Assembly (NCBI GenBank): GCA_028278455.1
Contig: JANQEH010000266.1
Location: 1 to 36,510, forward strand
Direction of reading: 5' to 3'
Source of the DNA: a bacterium
GTDB taxonomy: Bacteria > SM23-31
DNA length: 36,510 bases
The first letter of the stretch is position 1; each line of letters starts with the position of its first letter. The notes under the pieces were generated by a model. It was not told the origin of the DNA, searched no databases, and was given only the letters and a program-made list of their open reading frames with translations. This document shows, one piece after another, positions 1 to 8,299 of the stretch. Position numbers and translations under genes: made by a program.

Positions 1-2927
1 GTTCTGATCCTGCCTCCATGAATAAGCCTGTAACTTCCGGTAGCTATTACCGCTCCCATGGTAGGTGAACCGACTATCGTGCCAAGCCCGAGATCACGAA
101 ATCCAAGCGGTGTAACTTCACTATCGGAAGCTGACCTCGAGTTAATTAGCATAACCTTTGGTCCTGCAATTGCCTGCCTCGGTCTTCTACCCCAGGTTCT
201 CGAACCCCAGCGTGAATTCCAGAATTCATAAGGCCGTCTCTCGAGGATATCGAGCAGCTGTTGATCGATATTACCTCCACCGTTATACCTGATATCGACA
301 ATTATTCCTTTAGCATTCCAGAACTGGTTTATCTCATTCTCGAATTTCCTTAGAGAAGTTCTGTTCATCGATCTGATATGAACATATGCGATCTTACCGC
401 CAGATTCTCTTTCGACAAATTCTCTGTTAACGGCAACCCATTCATCATACTTGATATTCCTGAGAGATGTAATAGTCTTGATCCTGATATCTCTTTTAAC
501 ATTATCCTCAGATCCAATAGTCACTGTGCAATACTCATTCAGCAGGCCGTTCAGGATTTTCCAGTAATTATCGCCTGCCTCTATCTCGTTCCCATCAATT
601 GCCAATACCATATCACCAACATTCAAATTTATCCATTCCTTGTCTGCCGGGCCGTCACGATATATATGAGTTACTTTATAATTCCCGTTTACCGGAGCCA
701 TTTCAAAACCCAAAAATCTCGTTCTGTATGTAGGCGGAAGGTCGACTCCGCTGTTGCCGCTTACACCGGTATGTGAAGCATTCAGTTCACCTATCATTTC
801 GTTGGTAAGGTCGTAAAGGTCCTTGTATTCTCCAACATAGTCCAGGATCGGAAGATACTCTTTTTTTACTGCATCCCAGTTTATCCCATGCATATTCTCG
901 TCATAGAACCTGTATTTCATTACTCTCCATGATTCTTCGAAAATCTGACGCCACTCTGCTTTTTTATCGACTTTGACAGTAAAATCGAACTTGACCTGTT
1001 CCTTTTTCTTGTTCGAAAGCTTCATTTTAAAGATTTTACTATCCTGGTTATAAAAGATCGTCTTTTTATCATATGCGGGGATCATCCTGTCGAAATTCCC
1101 TTCAGATACTTTCTTTCTGCTCTTACCATTAAGTCCGATCGAAAATAGTCCAGGTCCCTTGTTATCCCTGCTGGTGAAGTATATAGTTTCTCCGTCAGCA
1201 GATAGAAAGAATCTTCCGGCGCCGTTCTCCCCGTCTGTGATCTGAACAGCACGTCTGGCTATACCGTCAGTATTAACTGAAACAGAGTACTCTTCTTCAT
1301 CACCTTTCTTTTTCTCCTCCTTTGATTTTTTCTCTTTTACCAGAGGATCTTCAGGATCTTCATTAACTCTTTCGAGAGGTACACAGAACAGGTGATATGT
1401 ACCATTATCCCTGTTTGAAGTAAATACTACCTTGCTGCCGTCAGGTGTCAGAATTCCATTAAGATCGCGGAATGGATTGTCAGATATATTAAACTCACTG
1501 TTACCTTGAGTATCATACATATACAGATCGTAATTCTGGTCATCATCAGCCCTCGAATAGACCAGCCATCTTCCATTCTTTGACAAATCCGACAGCCTGT
1601 ATCCGCCTGCCTGGTTATAAGCAATCTCCCTGTTCCTATTATTTTCTATATCATATGTAAAAAGAGTATTTGCCGCATTGTACGCGATCTTAGTTGAATT
1701 CCCTGCCCATAGCATTCCGGTCTTCTGCGATTCATGGCCGGTAAGCTTTCTCCTTTCCCCGGTTTCATTGTTATACAGCCATATCTCTTCTTCAAGGGAT
1801 TCGTCACTAACATAGGCAATGTGCTTACCGTCCGGTGAGAAAGCATGGTACCTGTCACGCCATGCAGACGAAGTGATCTGCTTTTTCTCTCCGATCTCGT
1901 GATCTACCGGCACCACAAATATCTCACCCCTGTAGTCTACCGCAAGATAATCACCTTCCGGTGAGGGAAAATATCCCTCTGCCCTATTATTAGATCTTAA
2001 ATATTCGATCATATTCTCCTTGTAATCGAAATCCAGATCGATAGTGATCTTCTCCGGTCTTCCGGTTTCAATCGGCATCTTCCAAATCTCGAACTCATTC
2101 TCGTATGTGATGAATCTGCCGTTCTGGCTGATAGAAGGATACTGAACACCATCATCCCTGTGCCGGGTTACCTGCTGCGGCATCCCGCCTTCGGGTGAGA
2201 TCTTCCAAATGTTGAATGTGCCTGACCTTTCAGACATAAAATAGATCATTCCGTCAGCTCCCCACATCGGATAGAAGTCCTGAACATGATCACGAAATTC
2301 CTTAATTTCAGTATCCGTAAGCTGAGTTATAACCTTTGTATTCATGTCTTGTATATATATATCTGTCTGCCTGTTTCCCTTATAGCCTTTTCTCCAGTAC
2401 CTGCTGCCGATCCTGTTGAAGGCCAGAAAAGATCCATCCTGCGAGAACATTCCGGTACTTCCCTGGTCCATCTCCATCGGAACGGGCAGTCCGCCATTCT
2501 TTGAAACAGTATAAAGCGGTGTGTAGAAAGCGTGTCTTCCTCTCGAAGTGGAAAATATTATTCTTTCACCATCCGGTGTCCAGTAATGTACATTATCATT
2601 TACTGTGTTGAAAGTCAGCTGCTTTGCCTCACCGCCCGATACAGGGATTATCCAGACATCATTGTTTCCCATCCGGTTACTCGTAAATGCGATCCACTTA
2701 CCATCCGGCGAAAAACGAGGAAAGACATCGGTTGCCGTATGGTCGGTCAATCTTCGCGGATTTGAACCATTTTCATTTACGATCCAGATATCACCGTGAT
2801 AACTGAAAGCGATCTTCCCGTTTGAGAAATTTGGATAGCGCGCAAATTTTATCGGATCCGCATTTACTGCTGTCGCGGTAAAAACCAGGATTATGATAAC
2901 AAGTGAAATCCTGCGGAAAAATGTCAT
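1..2927 (-). CDS. Tricorn-like exported serine protease (S41 family), C-terminus cut by window edge
   Basis: The gene runs off the left edge, so 975 codons are present and roughly the last hundred residues are missing compared with archaeal tricorn (about 1,070). It starts at ATG 2927 behind AGGAGA. The first ~24 residues (basic start, LVIIILVF, then TATAVNA) form a signal peptide, so the protein acts outside the cytoplasm, unlike tricorn itself. Residues ~25-640 hold about ten PD40 propeller blades of the type SPDGKWIAF and SPDGKHIAYVSD, with a Lys/Glu-rich loop after the last few blades. A PDZ domain follows (GDMVLAIDGNEI), then the S41 core. Visible catalytic residues are the Ser718-His719 pair (LNASHTG) and Ser934 in RSASDSE. 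The spacing of 215 residues matches tricorn H746 to S965. By family knowledge it trims oligopeptides. It stands alone and divergent from the next operon. The family call is firm; the substrate is unknown. Confidence 0.93.
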   Translation of the reverse strand, partial: MTFFRRISLVIIILVFTATAVNADPIKFARYPNFSNGKIAFSYHGDIWIVNENGSNPRRLTDHTATDVFPRFSPDGKWIAFTSNRMGNNDVWIIPVSGGEAKQLTFNTVNDNVHYWTPDGERIIFSTSRGRHAFYTPLYTVSKNGGLPVPMEMDQGSTGMFSQDGSFLAFNRIGSRYWRKGYKGNRQTDIYIQDMNTKVITQLTDTEIKEFRDHVQDFYPMWGADGMIYFMSERSGTFNIWKISPEGGMPQQVTRHRDDGVQYPSISQNGRFITYENEFEIWKMPIETGRPEKITIDLDFDYKENMIEYLRSNNRAEGYFPSPEGDYLAVDYRGEIFVVPVDHEIGEKKQITSSAWRDRYHAFSPDGKHIAYVSDESLEEEIWLYNNETGERRKLTGHESQKTGMLWAGNSTKIAYNAANTLFTYDIENNRNREIAYNQAGGYRLSDLSKNGRWLVYSRADDDQNYDLYMYDTQGNSEFNISDNPFRDLNGILTPDGSKVVFTSNRDNGTYHLFCVPLERVNEDPEDPLVKEKKSKEEKKKGDEEEYSVSVNTDGIARRAVQITDGENGAGRFFLSADGETIYFTSRDNKGPGLFSIGLNGKSRKKVSEGNFDRMIPAYDKKTIFYNQDSKIFKMKLSNKKKEQVKFDFTVKVDKKAEWRQIFEESWRVMKYRFYDENMHGINWDAVKKEYLPILDYVGEYKDLYDLTNEMIGELNASHTGVSGNSGVDLPPTYRTRFLGFEMAPVNGNYKVTHIYRDGPADKEWINLNVGDMVLAIDGNEIEAGDNYWKILNGLLNEYCTVTIGSEDNVKRDIRIKTITSLRNIKYDEWVAVNREFVERESGGKIAYVHIRSMNRTSLRKFENEINQFWNAKGIIVDIRYNGGGNIDQQLLDILERRPYEFWNSRWGSRTWGRRPRQAIAGPKVMLINSRSASDSEVTPLGFRDLGLGTIVGSPTMGAVIATGSYRLIHGGRIR

Positions 2928-3192
2928 GATATTATCTCCTTTATTTGAATTTTTCAAACTCTGATTCAATTATAATTTAATGAAGATTTTAACTGGGTGT
3001 ATGGTGAGACAATAATTAAATTAAGAGATATATATAGATAATACAACAGTTTTTTGTCAGTATTATTCTAATCTTCATGATCTTTCTATAACAAATCAAG
3101 GTAAAAATTGCTATCTTGAACTACTGGGTGCTGAGGATTAGCGCATGTGCTGTTAACATATAATCGTTCTATTTCACGAAAGTTAAATTCCT
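2928..3192. other. Divergent intergenic region
   Basis: This AT-rich stretch of about 265 bases separates the minus-strand protease from the plus-strand oxidoreductase operon, so it must hold promoters for both. I see no clear -35/-10 pair, hairpin or palindrome in it. The SD for the protease (AGGAGA, 2935-2940) lies inside it. The leader of the plus-strand gene at 3193 has only a weak purine run, so translation there may start poorly. Confidence 0.5.
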
Positions 3193-3837
3193 ATGTATGA
3201 GCTGAAGATTTCCGTTAAGAAAGTTCTTGGAACATGTACCGCAAATCCTCCGATGAAACAGGGGGATTATATCATCGTCAGTGACGGTGATATCCGTATA
3301 CCAGAAGGGGGCTATATCTGTCTCTGGGCGCTTCAGAGCATGATACCCCTTATTACCTTGAACGAAAGAGAGATTTCTGAGCAGAAGGACAGGGACTGGA
3401 TGCAGAGGGTGAATCATGCTCAATGCCCCGATCCGAACGGAAGAGTATTGTTCAAGATCGAGCGGAAAGAAAAACTCGGTGAAAAGATACCGGATGGAAA
3501 AATGAATGAAATTTATCCGCATGCTGCAGAGCATACTGATATCGGGCCACCGGATGAATCACTTTATGACCTGAATATAGAGGTCGAAACGGCAAAAGGA
3601 AAATGCCATTCGAAGATGAAACCCGGTGACAGGTTCATGCTTCGAAGCGGCAGATTATATATTCCTCCTGGAAGAAACCTGTGTTTTTGCGCACTCCAGG
3701 CTATCACCCCGTTCCTACCGGCAAAGCAGAGGGTGCTCCATGACGGAGACTGGATGAAAGAAGATACCCGTGTGATCTGCCCGGATCCTGCTGGAAATGT
3801 CGTGATACGAATCGACAGAAAGGAGCCGGGAAAATGA
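3193..3837 (+). CDS. Tandem TIGR04076-family protein, first gene of the AOR operon
   Basis: The 214-residue protein is made of two copies of one ~85-residue unit, residues ~3-93 and ~127-211. Each copy has the same signature: Lys-rich start with G[TK]C, a GD[YR] turn, [SR]GD/R..IP, a Cys-containing stretch (YICLWALQ / LCFCALQ) followed by IP/TP, then DWM and a closing CPDP(N/A)G plus I(E/D)RKE. The conserved cysteines are 15, 43, 78 and 138, 164, 196, with an extra Cys166. This fits TIGR04076, a small uncharacterised family that is usually a single domain. There is no signal peptide. Its stop overlaps the ATG of the ferredoxin gene (ATGA), so it is translated with the oxidoreductase pair. A role as partner or maturation factor of the enzyme is inference. 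The paired Cys triads could bind metal. Confidence 0.82.
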   Translation: MYELKISVKKVLGTCTANPPMKQGDYIIVSDGDIRIPEGGYICLWALQSMIPLITLNEREISEQKDRDWMQRVNHAQCPDPNGRVLFKIERKEKLGEKIPDGKMNEIYPHAAEHTDIGPPDESLYDLNIEVETAKGKCHSKMKPGDRFMLRSGRLYIPPGRNLCFCALQAITPFLPAKQRVLHDGDWMKEDTRVICPDPAGNVVIRIDRKEPGK

Positions 3838-4349
3838 TACACTGCGATGTAGAACTCTGTGTCGGGTGCAGGACCTGTGAAGTAACATGCAGCTATAACC
3901 ATTTCAGAGCTGTATCTCCAGCTCTTTCCCGTATCCATGTCATAAAGCTGGAGGAGATCGGTATTGACATGGCCGTAGCCTGTATCGGTTGTGTTGAGAA
4001 ACCCTGCCTCGAATGTCCGACAGATGCATTGTCAGCCGGTGAGAAAGGTGAGTTGATCTTTGAAAAAGAGAAATGCGGATTCTGCGATACATGCACGGGC
4101 GCCTGCCCGATCGGTGCAATAATAATGTATAATGACCAGCCGCTTTTATGCGATCTCTGCGACGGCGAAACACGCTGCGTGAAGGAATGCCCGACGGGAG
4201 CTCTGTCATACAAGGAAGATGCTAAGGTTTCCCTCAAGGAGTTCATGAAGAACGAAGGAAGCCCTAACCGGAAACGTTCGCTTTATGTCCTTTCCAGGTC
4301 AAATAAGCTCAGGGAAGAATGGATCGGAGGAAGGAGGATAGACTCATGA
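3834..4349 (+). CDS. Polyferredoxin (four 4Fe-4S motifs), electron partner of the AOR enzyme
   Basis: This is a 171-residue iron-sulfur protein with four cysteine clusters: CVGCRTC plus C at 9-19, then CIGCxxxxCxxCP near 50-61, CGFCDTCTGACP, and CDLCDGETRCVKECP. This layout is that of the 4Fe-4S dicluster electron-transfer subunits found with molybdenum and tungsten oxidoreductases. It should pass electrons between the downstream AOR-family catalytic subunit and another carrier. After ~residue 130 the tail is basic and lacks clusters. It overlaps the upstream TIGR04076 gene by 4 bases and the AOR gene by 4 bases (ATGA both times), which argues for equal, coupled synthesis. It has no signal peptide or Tat motif, so it is cytoplasmic. 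An extra Cys4 lies before the first motif. Confidence 0.93.
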   Translation: MIHCDVELCVGCRTCEVTCSYNHFRAVSPALSRIHVIKLEEIGIDMAVACIGCVEKPCLECPTDALSAGEKGELIFEKEKCGFCDTCTGACPIGAIIMYNDQPLLCDLCDGETRCVKECPTGALSYKEDAKVSLKEFMKNEGSPNRKRSLYVLSRSNKLREEWIGGRRIDS

Positions 4350-6124
4350 GCATTTATTCGGGAAACAGCCTGCGTGTAAACCTGTCGAACCATAAGATCA
4401 GACGCGAGAGCACACCCGAAAGAGGTATCGGCGGAAGGACATGGAACAGCATAACACTTTTCAACGAACTCGAACCGGGGATCGACCCACTCGGCCCGGA
4501 TAATATATTATGTATCGGAGTAGGCCCCTTAACCGGGAGCAACCTGATAGCATCATGCCGGTTCATCGCAACGGCTAAAAGCCCCCTGACAGGATTTCAC
4601 GGTGATTCAGGAGCCCGCGGATTTTTCGGTCCCGAAATGAGATGGGCAGGTATCGATCAACTTATTATTACCGGAATAGCCGATAAATGGGTATACCTGT
4701 ATATAGAAAACGATAAGATCGAGATCAGGGATGCCCGGCATCTCGAAAGATTAGACATAACCGAGACTACAGTAAAACTCCGGGAGGAGCTTCAGGATAC
4801 TGATCTGCAGGTCGCTGCGATCGGCCCGGCAGGTGAAAATCTCGTGAAATACTCTATCATATCATGCAACTTGACCCGGGCAGCCGGTAGGACAGGAATG
4901 GGGGCGGTCATGGGATCGAAAAAGCTTAAAGCGATCGTTGTTAGGGGAAGCAATCCGGTTAAGCCGAAGAATCCAAATCGGTTTGAAAAAGCCTGTGCAA
5001 TGTTCAGGGAAAACATCGAAAAACACAGGCAGTTTGAATCACGCAGGAAATTCGGTACAACACGGATTATGGATGCTCTGTCTGATATGGGAGTACTCCC
5101 TTCGTATCATTACAGAAGCTCAGTATTTAAAGACCTTGGTAAAGTAAACGCCGATGCTCTCCGCAAATACCATATGGTAAAATCCAAGGCCTGCTACAAT
5201 TGCAACGTTCATTGTTCACGCTACAACTACACGCAATATAGTGAAGGGGAAGGCCCCGAATATGAAGGCCAGGCAGCATTTACGGTCAAATGCGGGAGCT
5301 CAGACCTCGAACTCGGAGTAGGCGTAGCAAATACAGTCAACCGTCTCGGCATGGATCATATCAGCACAGGAGAGGTCATCGCATGGCTTATGGAGTGCCG
5401 CGAAGAAGGAATTATTTCAGATAAGGATGTAGACGGGATCGATATGTCATGGGGATCGCGTGATGCACTTCTTGCTCTGCCGTATATGATCGCAAGCAGG
5501 GAAGGTATCGGAGACCTGCTTGCCGAGGGAACCAAACGGGCAGCGGAAACATTCGGAACTGAAGCGCGGAAACTGACGGCCGAGGTCAAAGGGCTCGAGC
5601 TGTTCTCCGCCGATCCGAGAGGCATTAAAGGATATGGTTTGATGAACGCAGTGAATTCCCGTGGCGGAGATCACTACCGCGGTGAACCGATGATCGAACT
5701 CACAGGAGACGAGGAACTGGCGCTCAAACGTACCGGCTACAGGAAGGCAGCGCACAGGCTTGAGGACGAAGGCAAGGGCGCGCTTGTGAATTACGCCGAA
5801 CATCTGGGACTGCTATCCGACAGCATCACGGTATGTAAGAATATATCCTGCTGTATGGATGCGATGGATTTCGAACTTGCAGCAGAGACATATTCCGGCA
5901 TGCTCGGGAAGAACATATCGGCAGATGATCTCTATCAGGAATGCTCGTTCGTCAGCCAGGTTGAGAGGGATTTCAACCTTCGGGAAGGATTGACAGCCGC
6001 TGACGACACCCTGCCGGAGAGGTTCATTGACAATCCTATCCCCGACGGGCCGTCAAAAGGCACATTGATCGACATCAAGAGACTCGTCAATGACTACTAC
6101 AGGGAAAAAGGCTGGGATAAGTAG
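4346..6124 (+). CDS. Aldehyde:ferredoxin oxidoreductase family enzyme (tungsten/molybdopterin)
   Basis: The 592-residue length is normal for the AOR family. I chose ATG 4346, which overlaps the ferredoxin stop and has GGAGGA (4333-4338) in front, over an ATG at 4319 deep inside the ferredoxin gene. The N-domain begins with the family pattern YSGNSLRVNLS. Tungstopterin-binding stretches include GVGPLTGS, SPLTGFHGDSGARGF and AAGRTGMGAVMGSKKLKA. The 4Fe-4S ligands are Cys283, Cys286 and Cys290 (CYNCNVHC) with the distant fourth at Cys497. P. furiosus AOR uses 288, 291, 295 and 494. Such enzymes oxidise aldehydes or reduce acids with ferredoxin. The substrate cannot be read from sequence, and the benzoyl-CoA reductase BamB branch is an alternative. 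There is no MoaD/ThiS-like or cofactor-synthesis gene beside it in this window. Confidence 0.94.
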   Translation: MSIYSGNSLRVNLSNHKIRRESTPERGIGGRTWNSITLFNELEPGIDPLGPDNILCIGVGPLTGSNLIASCRFIATAKSPLTGFHGDSGARGFFGPEMRWAGIDQLIITGIADKWVYLYIENDKIEIRDARHLERLDITETTVKLREELQDTDLQVAAIGPAGENLVKYSIISCNLTRAAGRTGMGAVMGSKKLKAIVVRGSNPVKPKNPNRFEKACAMFRENIEKHRQFESRRKFGTTRIMDALSDMGVLPSYHYRSSVFKDLGKVNADALRKYHMVKSKACYNCNVHCSRYNYTQYSEGEGPEYEGQAAFTVKCGSSDLELGVGVANTVNRLGMDHISTGEVIAWLMECREEGIISDKDVDGIDMSWGSRDALLALPYMIASREGIGDLLAEGTKRAAETFGTEARKLTAEVKGLELFSADPRGIKGYGLMNAVNSRGGDHYRGEPMIELTGDEELALKRTGYRKAAHRLEDEGKGALVNYAEHLGLLSDSITVCKNISCCMDAMDFELAAETYSGMLGKNISADDLYQECSFVSQVERDFNLREGLTAADDTLPERFIDNPIPDGPSKGTLIDIKRLVNDYYREKGWDK

Positions 6125-6201
6125 CCGCTATTTTATATATTAGGTTTTTGCCGGATTATTAGTACAGGTCAAAAATATCCATAATTATTGGGAATACTTC
6201 G

Positions 6202-7650
6202 ATGAAAAAGCAAATTCTTCTTATCTTTTTTATTGCATTAAATATCATAATTAGTTCTTCTGATCCTGTAAGATCGCAGGAGATCCCTACGATCGATCAG
6301 CAGCTTCTGCAGGCTGTGAAACAGGGAAAGACAGAAGCTGTCAGAGCAATACTTGAAAAAGGAGCCGATGTCGAAACCAGGGATAAAGCAGGCAGTACTT
6401 TGCTGATGATCGCAACGACCAAGGGATATAGGGAAATAGTAAGGATTCTTATCGAGAAAAATGTTTCAGTTAATGCGACAACCAGAAACAGCTTTACGGC
6501 TCTATATGGAGCTGCGATGACGGGTAATATAGAAATTGTGGAGTTGCTGCTTGAAAACGGCGCGGACGTTAATGTAGGAAGGCCTGCCATCATAAGTGCG
6601 GCCCAGAGGAACAGGATCGACATTATGAGGCTGCTTTTGAATCATGGTACGGTAGTTAAAGATACAGATATACTTTTATCAGTTATGAATCCATCTGCTG
6701 CAGAATTTCTTATAAAGAACGGTGCAGACGTCAACGCACAAGACAGGCACGGGAATACTGTTTTAATACGGAAATTCAGATACAGCGATCGTGCGCCACA
6801 TGAAATTATAAAAGTACTAATTGAGAACAACGCTGATCTGAGTATAAAAAATAATGAGGGAAAAACGGCATTGATGATAGCCGCTGAAAGAGGTGATAAT
6901 GAAATAGCAAGATTTTTGATCGATTCCGGTGCTGATATAAACGAGCTAAGTGAAGAAGTCAGTGATAATATACTGAATACGAAAGAAGTACCGGAAATAT
7001 TTCTTGGCTGGTGGATAAATAGCGGTTACTTGGAGAATATTCAAAATAAGATCACTCCGTTTAATTATAAGGCTAATTCCCCGGATTTCTATTTCCTCAA
7101 TTTCATCAAGGAACAAAAAGTCATGATAGCTACCTTGAATGAAGGGTGGTATCAGAATCTGCGGGTGGTAAATGATAATGAGATAAAGATCCTGGATTGG
7201 TATAGCACAGTTCCTGCATATAAAGCGAGTACAATTAATAGGGAAAACGCCTTTGAATTGATTATGACCAATAAAGACAGTAATAATACAAGATATTCAA
7301 GATATCCGGAGAAATACATCAACAGGAGACCTCCCACTGCGCTATTGAATGACCTATTCTTTTGCGGGAAGTATTTTTCTGAAGATCATCCGGGCATCGA
7401 AATAGAATTCCGTATTGACGGCACTCTCAACGGATTGGCAGAATATTCCAACTACAGTGTTGGATCGGGATTTGGTCCTCCAAGCATCGACTGGGTGAAC
7501 CTCTGGGGAGAAGGCCAACGAAAACGGGATACATACCACTGGAAGGTAGAGGGTGATCATCTATATATCTACAAGATCAAGAAGAATGATACTGCGCCAT
7601 ATTCTGAAGCTGGTGAATTATATCTGAAGCTTAGAAAGATATCAAGATGA
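6202..7650 (+). CDS. Exported ankyrin-repeat protein with an unknown C-terminal domain
   Basis: The 482-residue protein begins with a signal peptide (MKKQILLIFFIALNIIISSS, cleavage likely near VRSQ-E). Residues ~30-255 contain about seven ankyrin repeats. The clearest read LLQAVKQGKTEAVRAILEKG, GADVETRDKAGSTLLMIA, GNIEIVELLLENGADVN and GKTALMIAAERGDNEIARF. One central repeat (PAIISAAQRNRIDIMRLL) is shortened. The last ~225 residues are rich in Tyr, Trp, Asn and Ile and end in a region around EIEFRIDGTLNGLAEYS and a GDHLYIYKI strand, which looks like a beta-rich domain. I do not recognise it. The ankyrin part should bind a protein partner in the periplasm or at the surface. It is 77 bases after the AOR gene but reads as a separate unit, and no operon mate is evident. 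Confidence 0.85.
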   Translation: MKKQILLIFFIALNIIISSSDPVRSQEIPTIDQQLLQAVKQGKTEAVRAILEKGADVETRDKAGSTLLMIATTKGYREIVRILIEKNVSVNATTRNSFTALYGAAMTGNIEIVELLLENGADVNVGRPAIISAAQRNRIDIMRLLLNHGTVVKDTDILLSVMNPSAAEFLIKNGADVNAQDRHGNTVLIRKFRYSDRAPHEIIKVLIENNADLSIKNNEGKTALMIAAERGDNEIARFLIDSGADINELSEEVSDNILNTKEVPEIFLGWWINSGYLENIQNKITPFNYKANSPDFYFLNFIKEQKVMIATLNEGWYQNLRVVNDNEIKILDWYSTVPAYKASTINRENAFELIMTNKDSNNTRYSRYPEKYINRRPPTALLNDLFFCGKYFSEDHPGIEIEFRIDGTLNGLAEYSNYSVGSGFGPPSIDWVNLWGEGQRKRDTYHWKVEGDHLYIYKIKKNDTAPYSEAGELYLKLRKISR

Positions 7651-7702
7651 ATTAACAACACAGACTATATTATCAGCTTTATAGAAAAGCCTGGGATTTG
7701 TG

Positions 7703-7831
7703 CTGAGATTTCTCCACTTCGTCCCCCGCAACGTGCGGGAGACTCCGGTCGAAATGACATAATTGAGTGACACACCTCTTGTCATTTCGACCGGAGTCGC
7801 GAGGCTTCGGGACGAAGCGGAGAAATCTCAG
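7703..7831. repeat. Large palindromic intergenic repeat, copy 1
   Basis: This 129-base element folds on itself. The outer arms 7703-7725 and 7809-7831 pair over 23 bases with one mismatch. The inner arms 7741-7759 and 7780-7798 pair perfectly over 19 bases (GACTCCGGTCGAAATGACA). Two small hairpins sit between: CCCGCA/TGCGGG at 7725-7739 and GCTTCG/CGAAGC at 7804-7818. The right edge, 7809-7834, is identical base for base to 35565-35590. It lies between genes and has no ORF. It resembles the REP/MITE-like palindromes dispersed in many bacterial genomes, and could also end transcription of the ankyrin gene. Confidence 0.85.
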
Positions 7832-7891
7832 AAATCAGCTTCGATATTTTATTAATTTAATTAGACAATATTCCACATATTAATAAACTCC

Positions 7892-7920
7892 TTGACATAC
7901 ATAGATAATCTATGTATATT
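7892..7920 (+). promoter_or_regulatory. Sigma-70 type promoter of the PadR operon
   Basis: TTGACA (7892-7897) and TATATT (7915-7920) are separated by 17 bases, which is close to the ideal housekeeping promoter. It lies 41 bases before the PadR start codon. The whole spacer is occupied by a palindrome, so a bound regulator would block RNA polymerase. Confidence 0.8.
7897..7917. promoter_or_regulatory. Perfect palindromic operator inside the PadR promoter
   Basis: ATACATAGAT and ATCTATGTAT flank a central A at 7907, giving a perfect 10-bp inverted repeat that fills the -35/-10 spacer. PadR-family repressors are known to bind ATGT/ACAT-type dyads in their own promoters, so this is the likely auto-repression site. 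Confidence 0.75.
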
Positions 7921-7945
7921 CATACATAGAACAACTACGTATGAA
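7919..7945. promoter_or_regulatory. Second palindrome just downstream of the PadR -10 box
   Basis: TTCATACATAG (7919-7929) pairs with CTACGTATGAA (7935-7945) with one mismatch around a 5-base gap. It shares the CATACATAG core with the promoter palindrome and covers the probable transcription start. It would be a second PadR site or a cooperative half of a longer operator. Confidence 0.65.
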
Positions 7946-7960
7946 TAATTGGAGTATAAA

Positions 7961-8299
7961 TTGATATCAAAGGATCTTGTCGCGGCATCGGCAAAACCTC
8001 TCATTCTTTCGATCCTTTCTTCGGGTGAAAGTTACGGATATGAGATCATCCAACGTGTGAAAGAACTTTCCGATGGGGAAATGGAATGGAAAGACGGCAT
8101 GCTGTATCCCCTTCTCCACCGGCTTGAAGAGCAGGATCTTATCGAGTCTGAATGGAGAATAGGAGAAGCGGGAAAGAAAAGGAAATATTATATTATAGTT
8201 GAATCGGGAAAGAAAGAACTGGAATCCGTAAGATCCCAGTGGGTAAAGGTCAATAATACAATGGAAAAGATTTGGGGAGAGAATCTATGTTTGAGCTGA
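7961..8299 (+). CDS. PadR-family transcriptional repressor
   Basis: The 112-residue winged-helix protein matches the PadR family in length and in order of elements: an N-terminal helix (KDLVAASAKPLILSILSS), the SYGYEIIQRVKELS helix, the MEWKDGMLYPLLHRLEEQDLI recognition helix, and the wing with KKRKYYIIVESGKKEL. I chose the TTG at 7961 because GGAG (7951-7954) sits 6 bases before it and the family usually begins MISKDLVAAS. Another TTG at 7949 would overlap that SD. The protein dimerises and binds the palindromes in its own promoter. It overlaps the next gene by 13 bases, the usual PadR/membrane-protein pair. The inducer is unknown, though relatives sense cell-envelope drugs or phenolics. Confidence 0.93.
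   Translation: MISKDLVAASAKPLILSILSSGESYGYEIIQRVKELSDGEMEWKDGMLYPLLHRLEEQDLIESEWRIGEAGKKRKYYIIVESGKKELESVRSQWVKVNNTMEKIWGENLCLS

Noticed and set aside
378-776. Plus-strand frame of 132 codons
   Set aside because: Antisense to the PDZ and S41 part of the tricorn-like gene.
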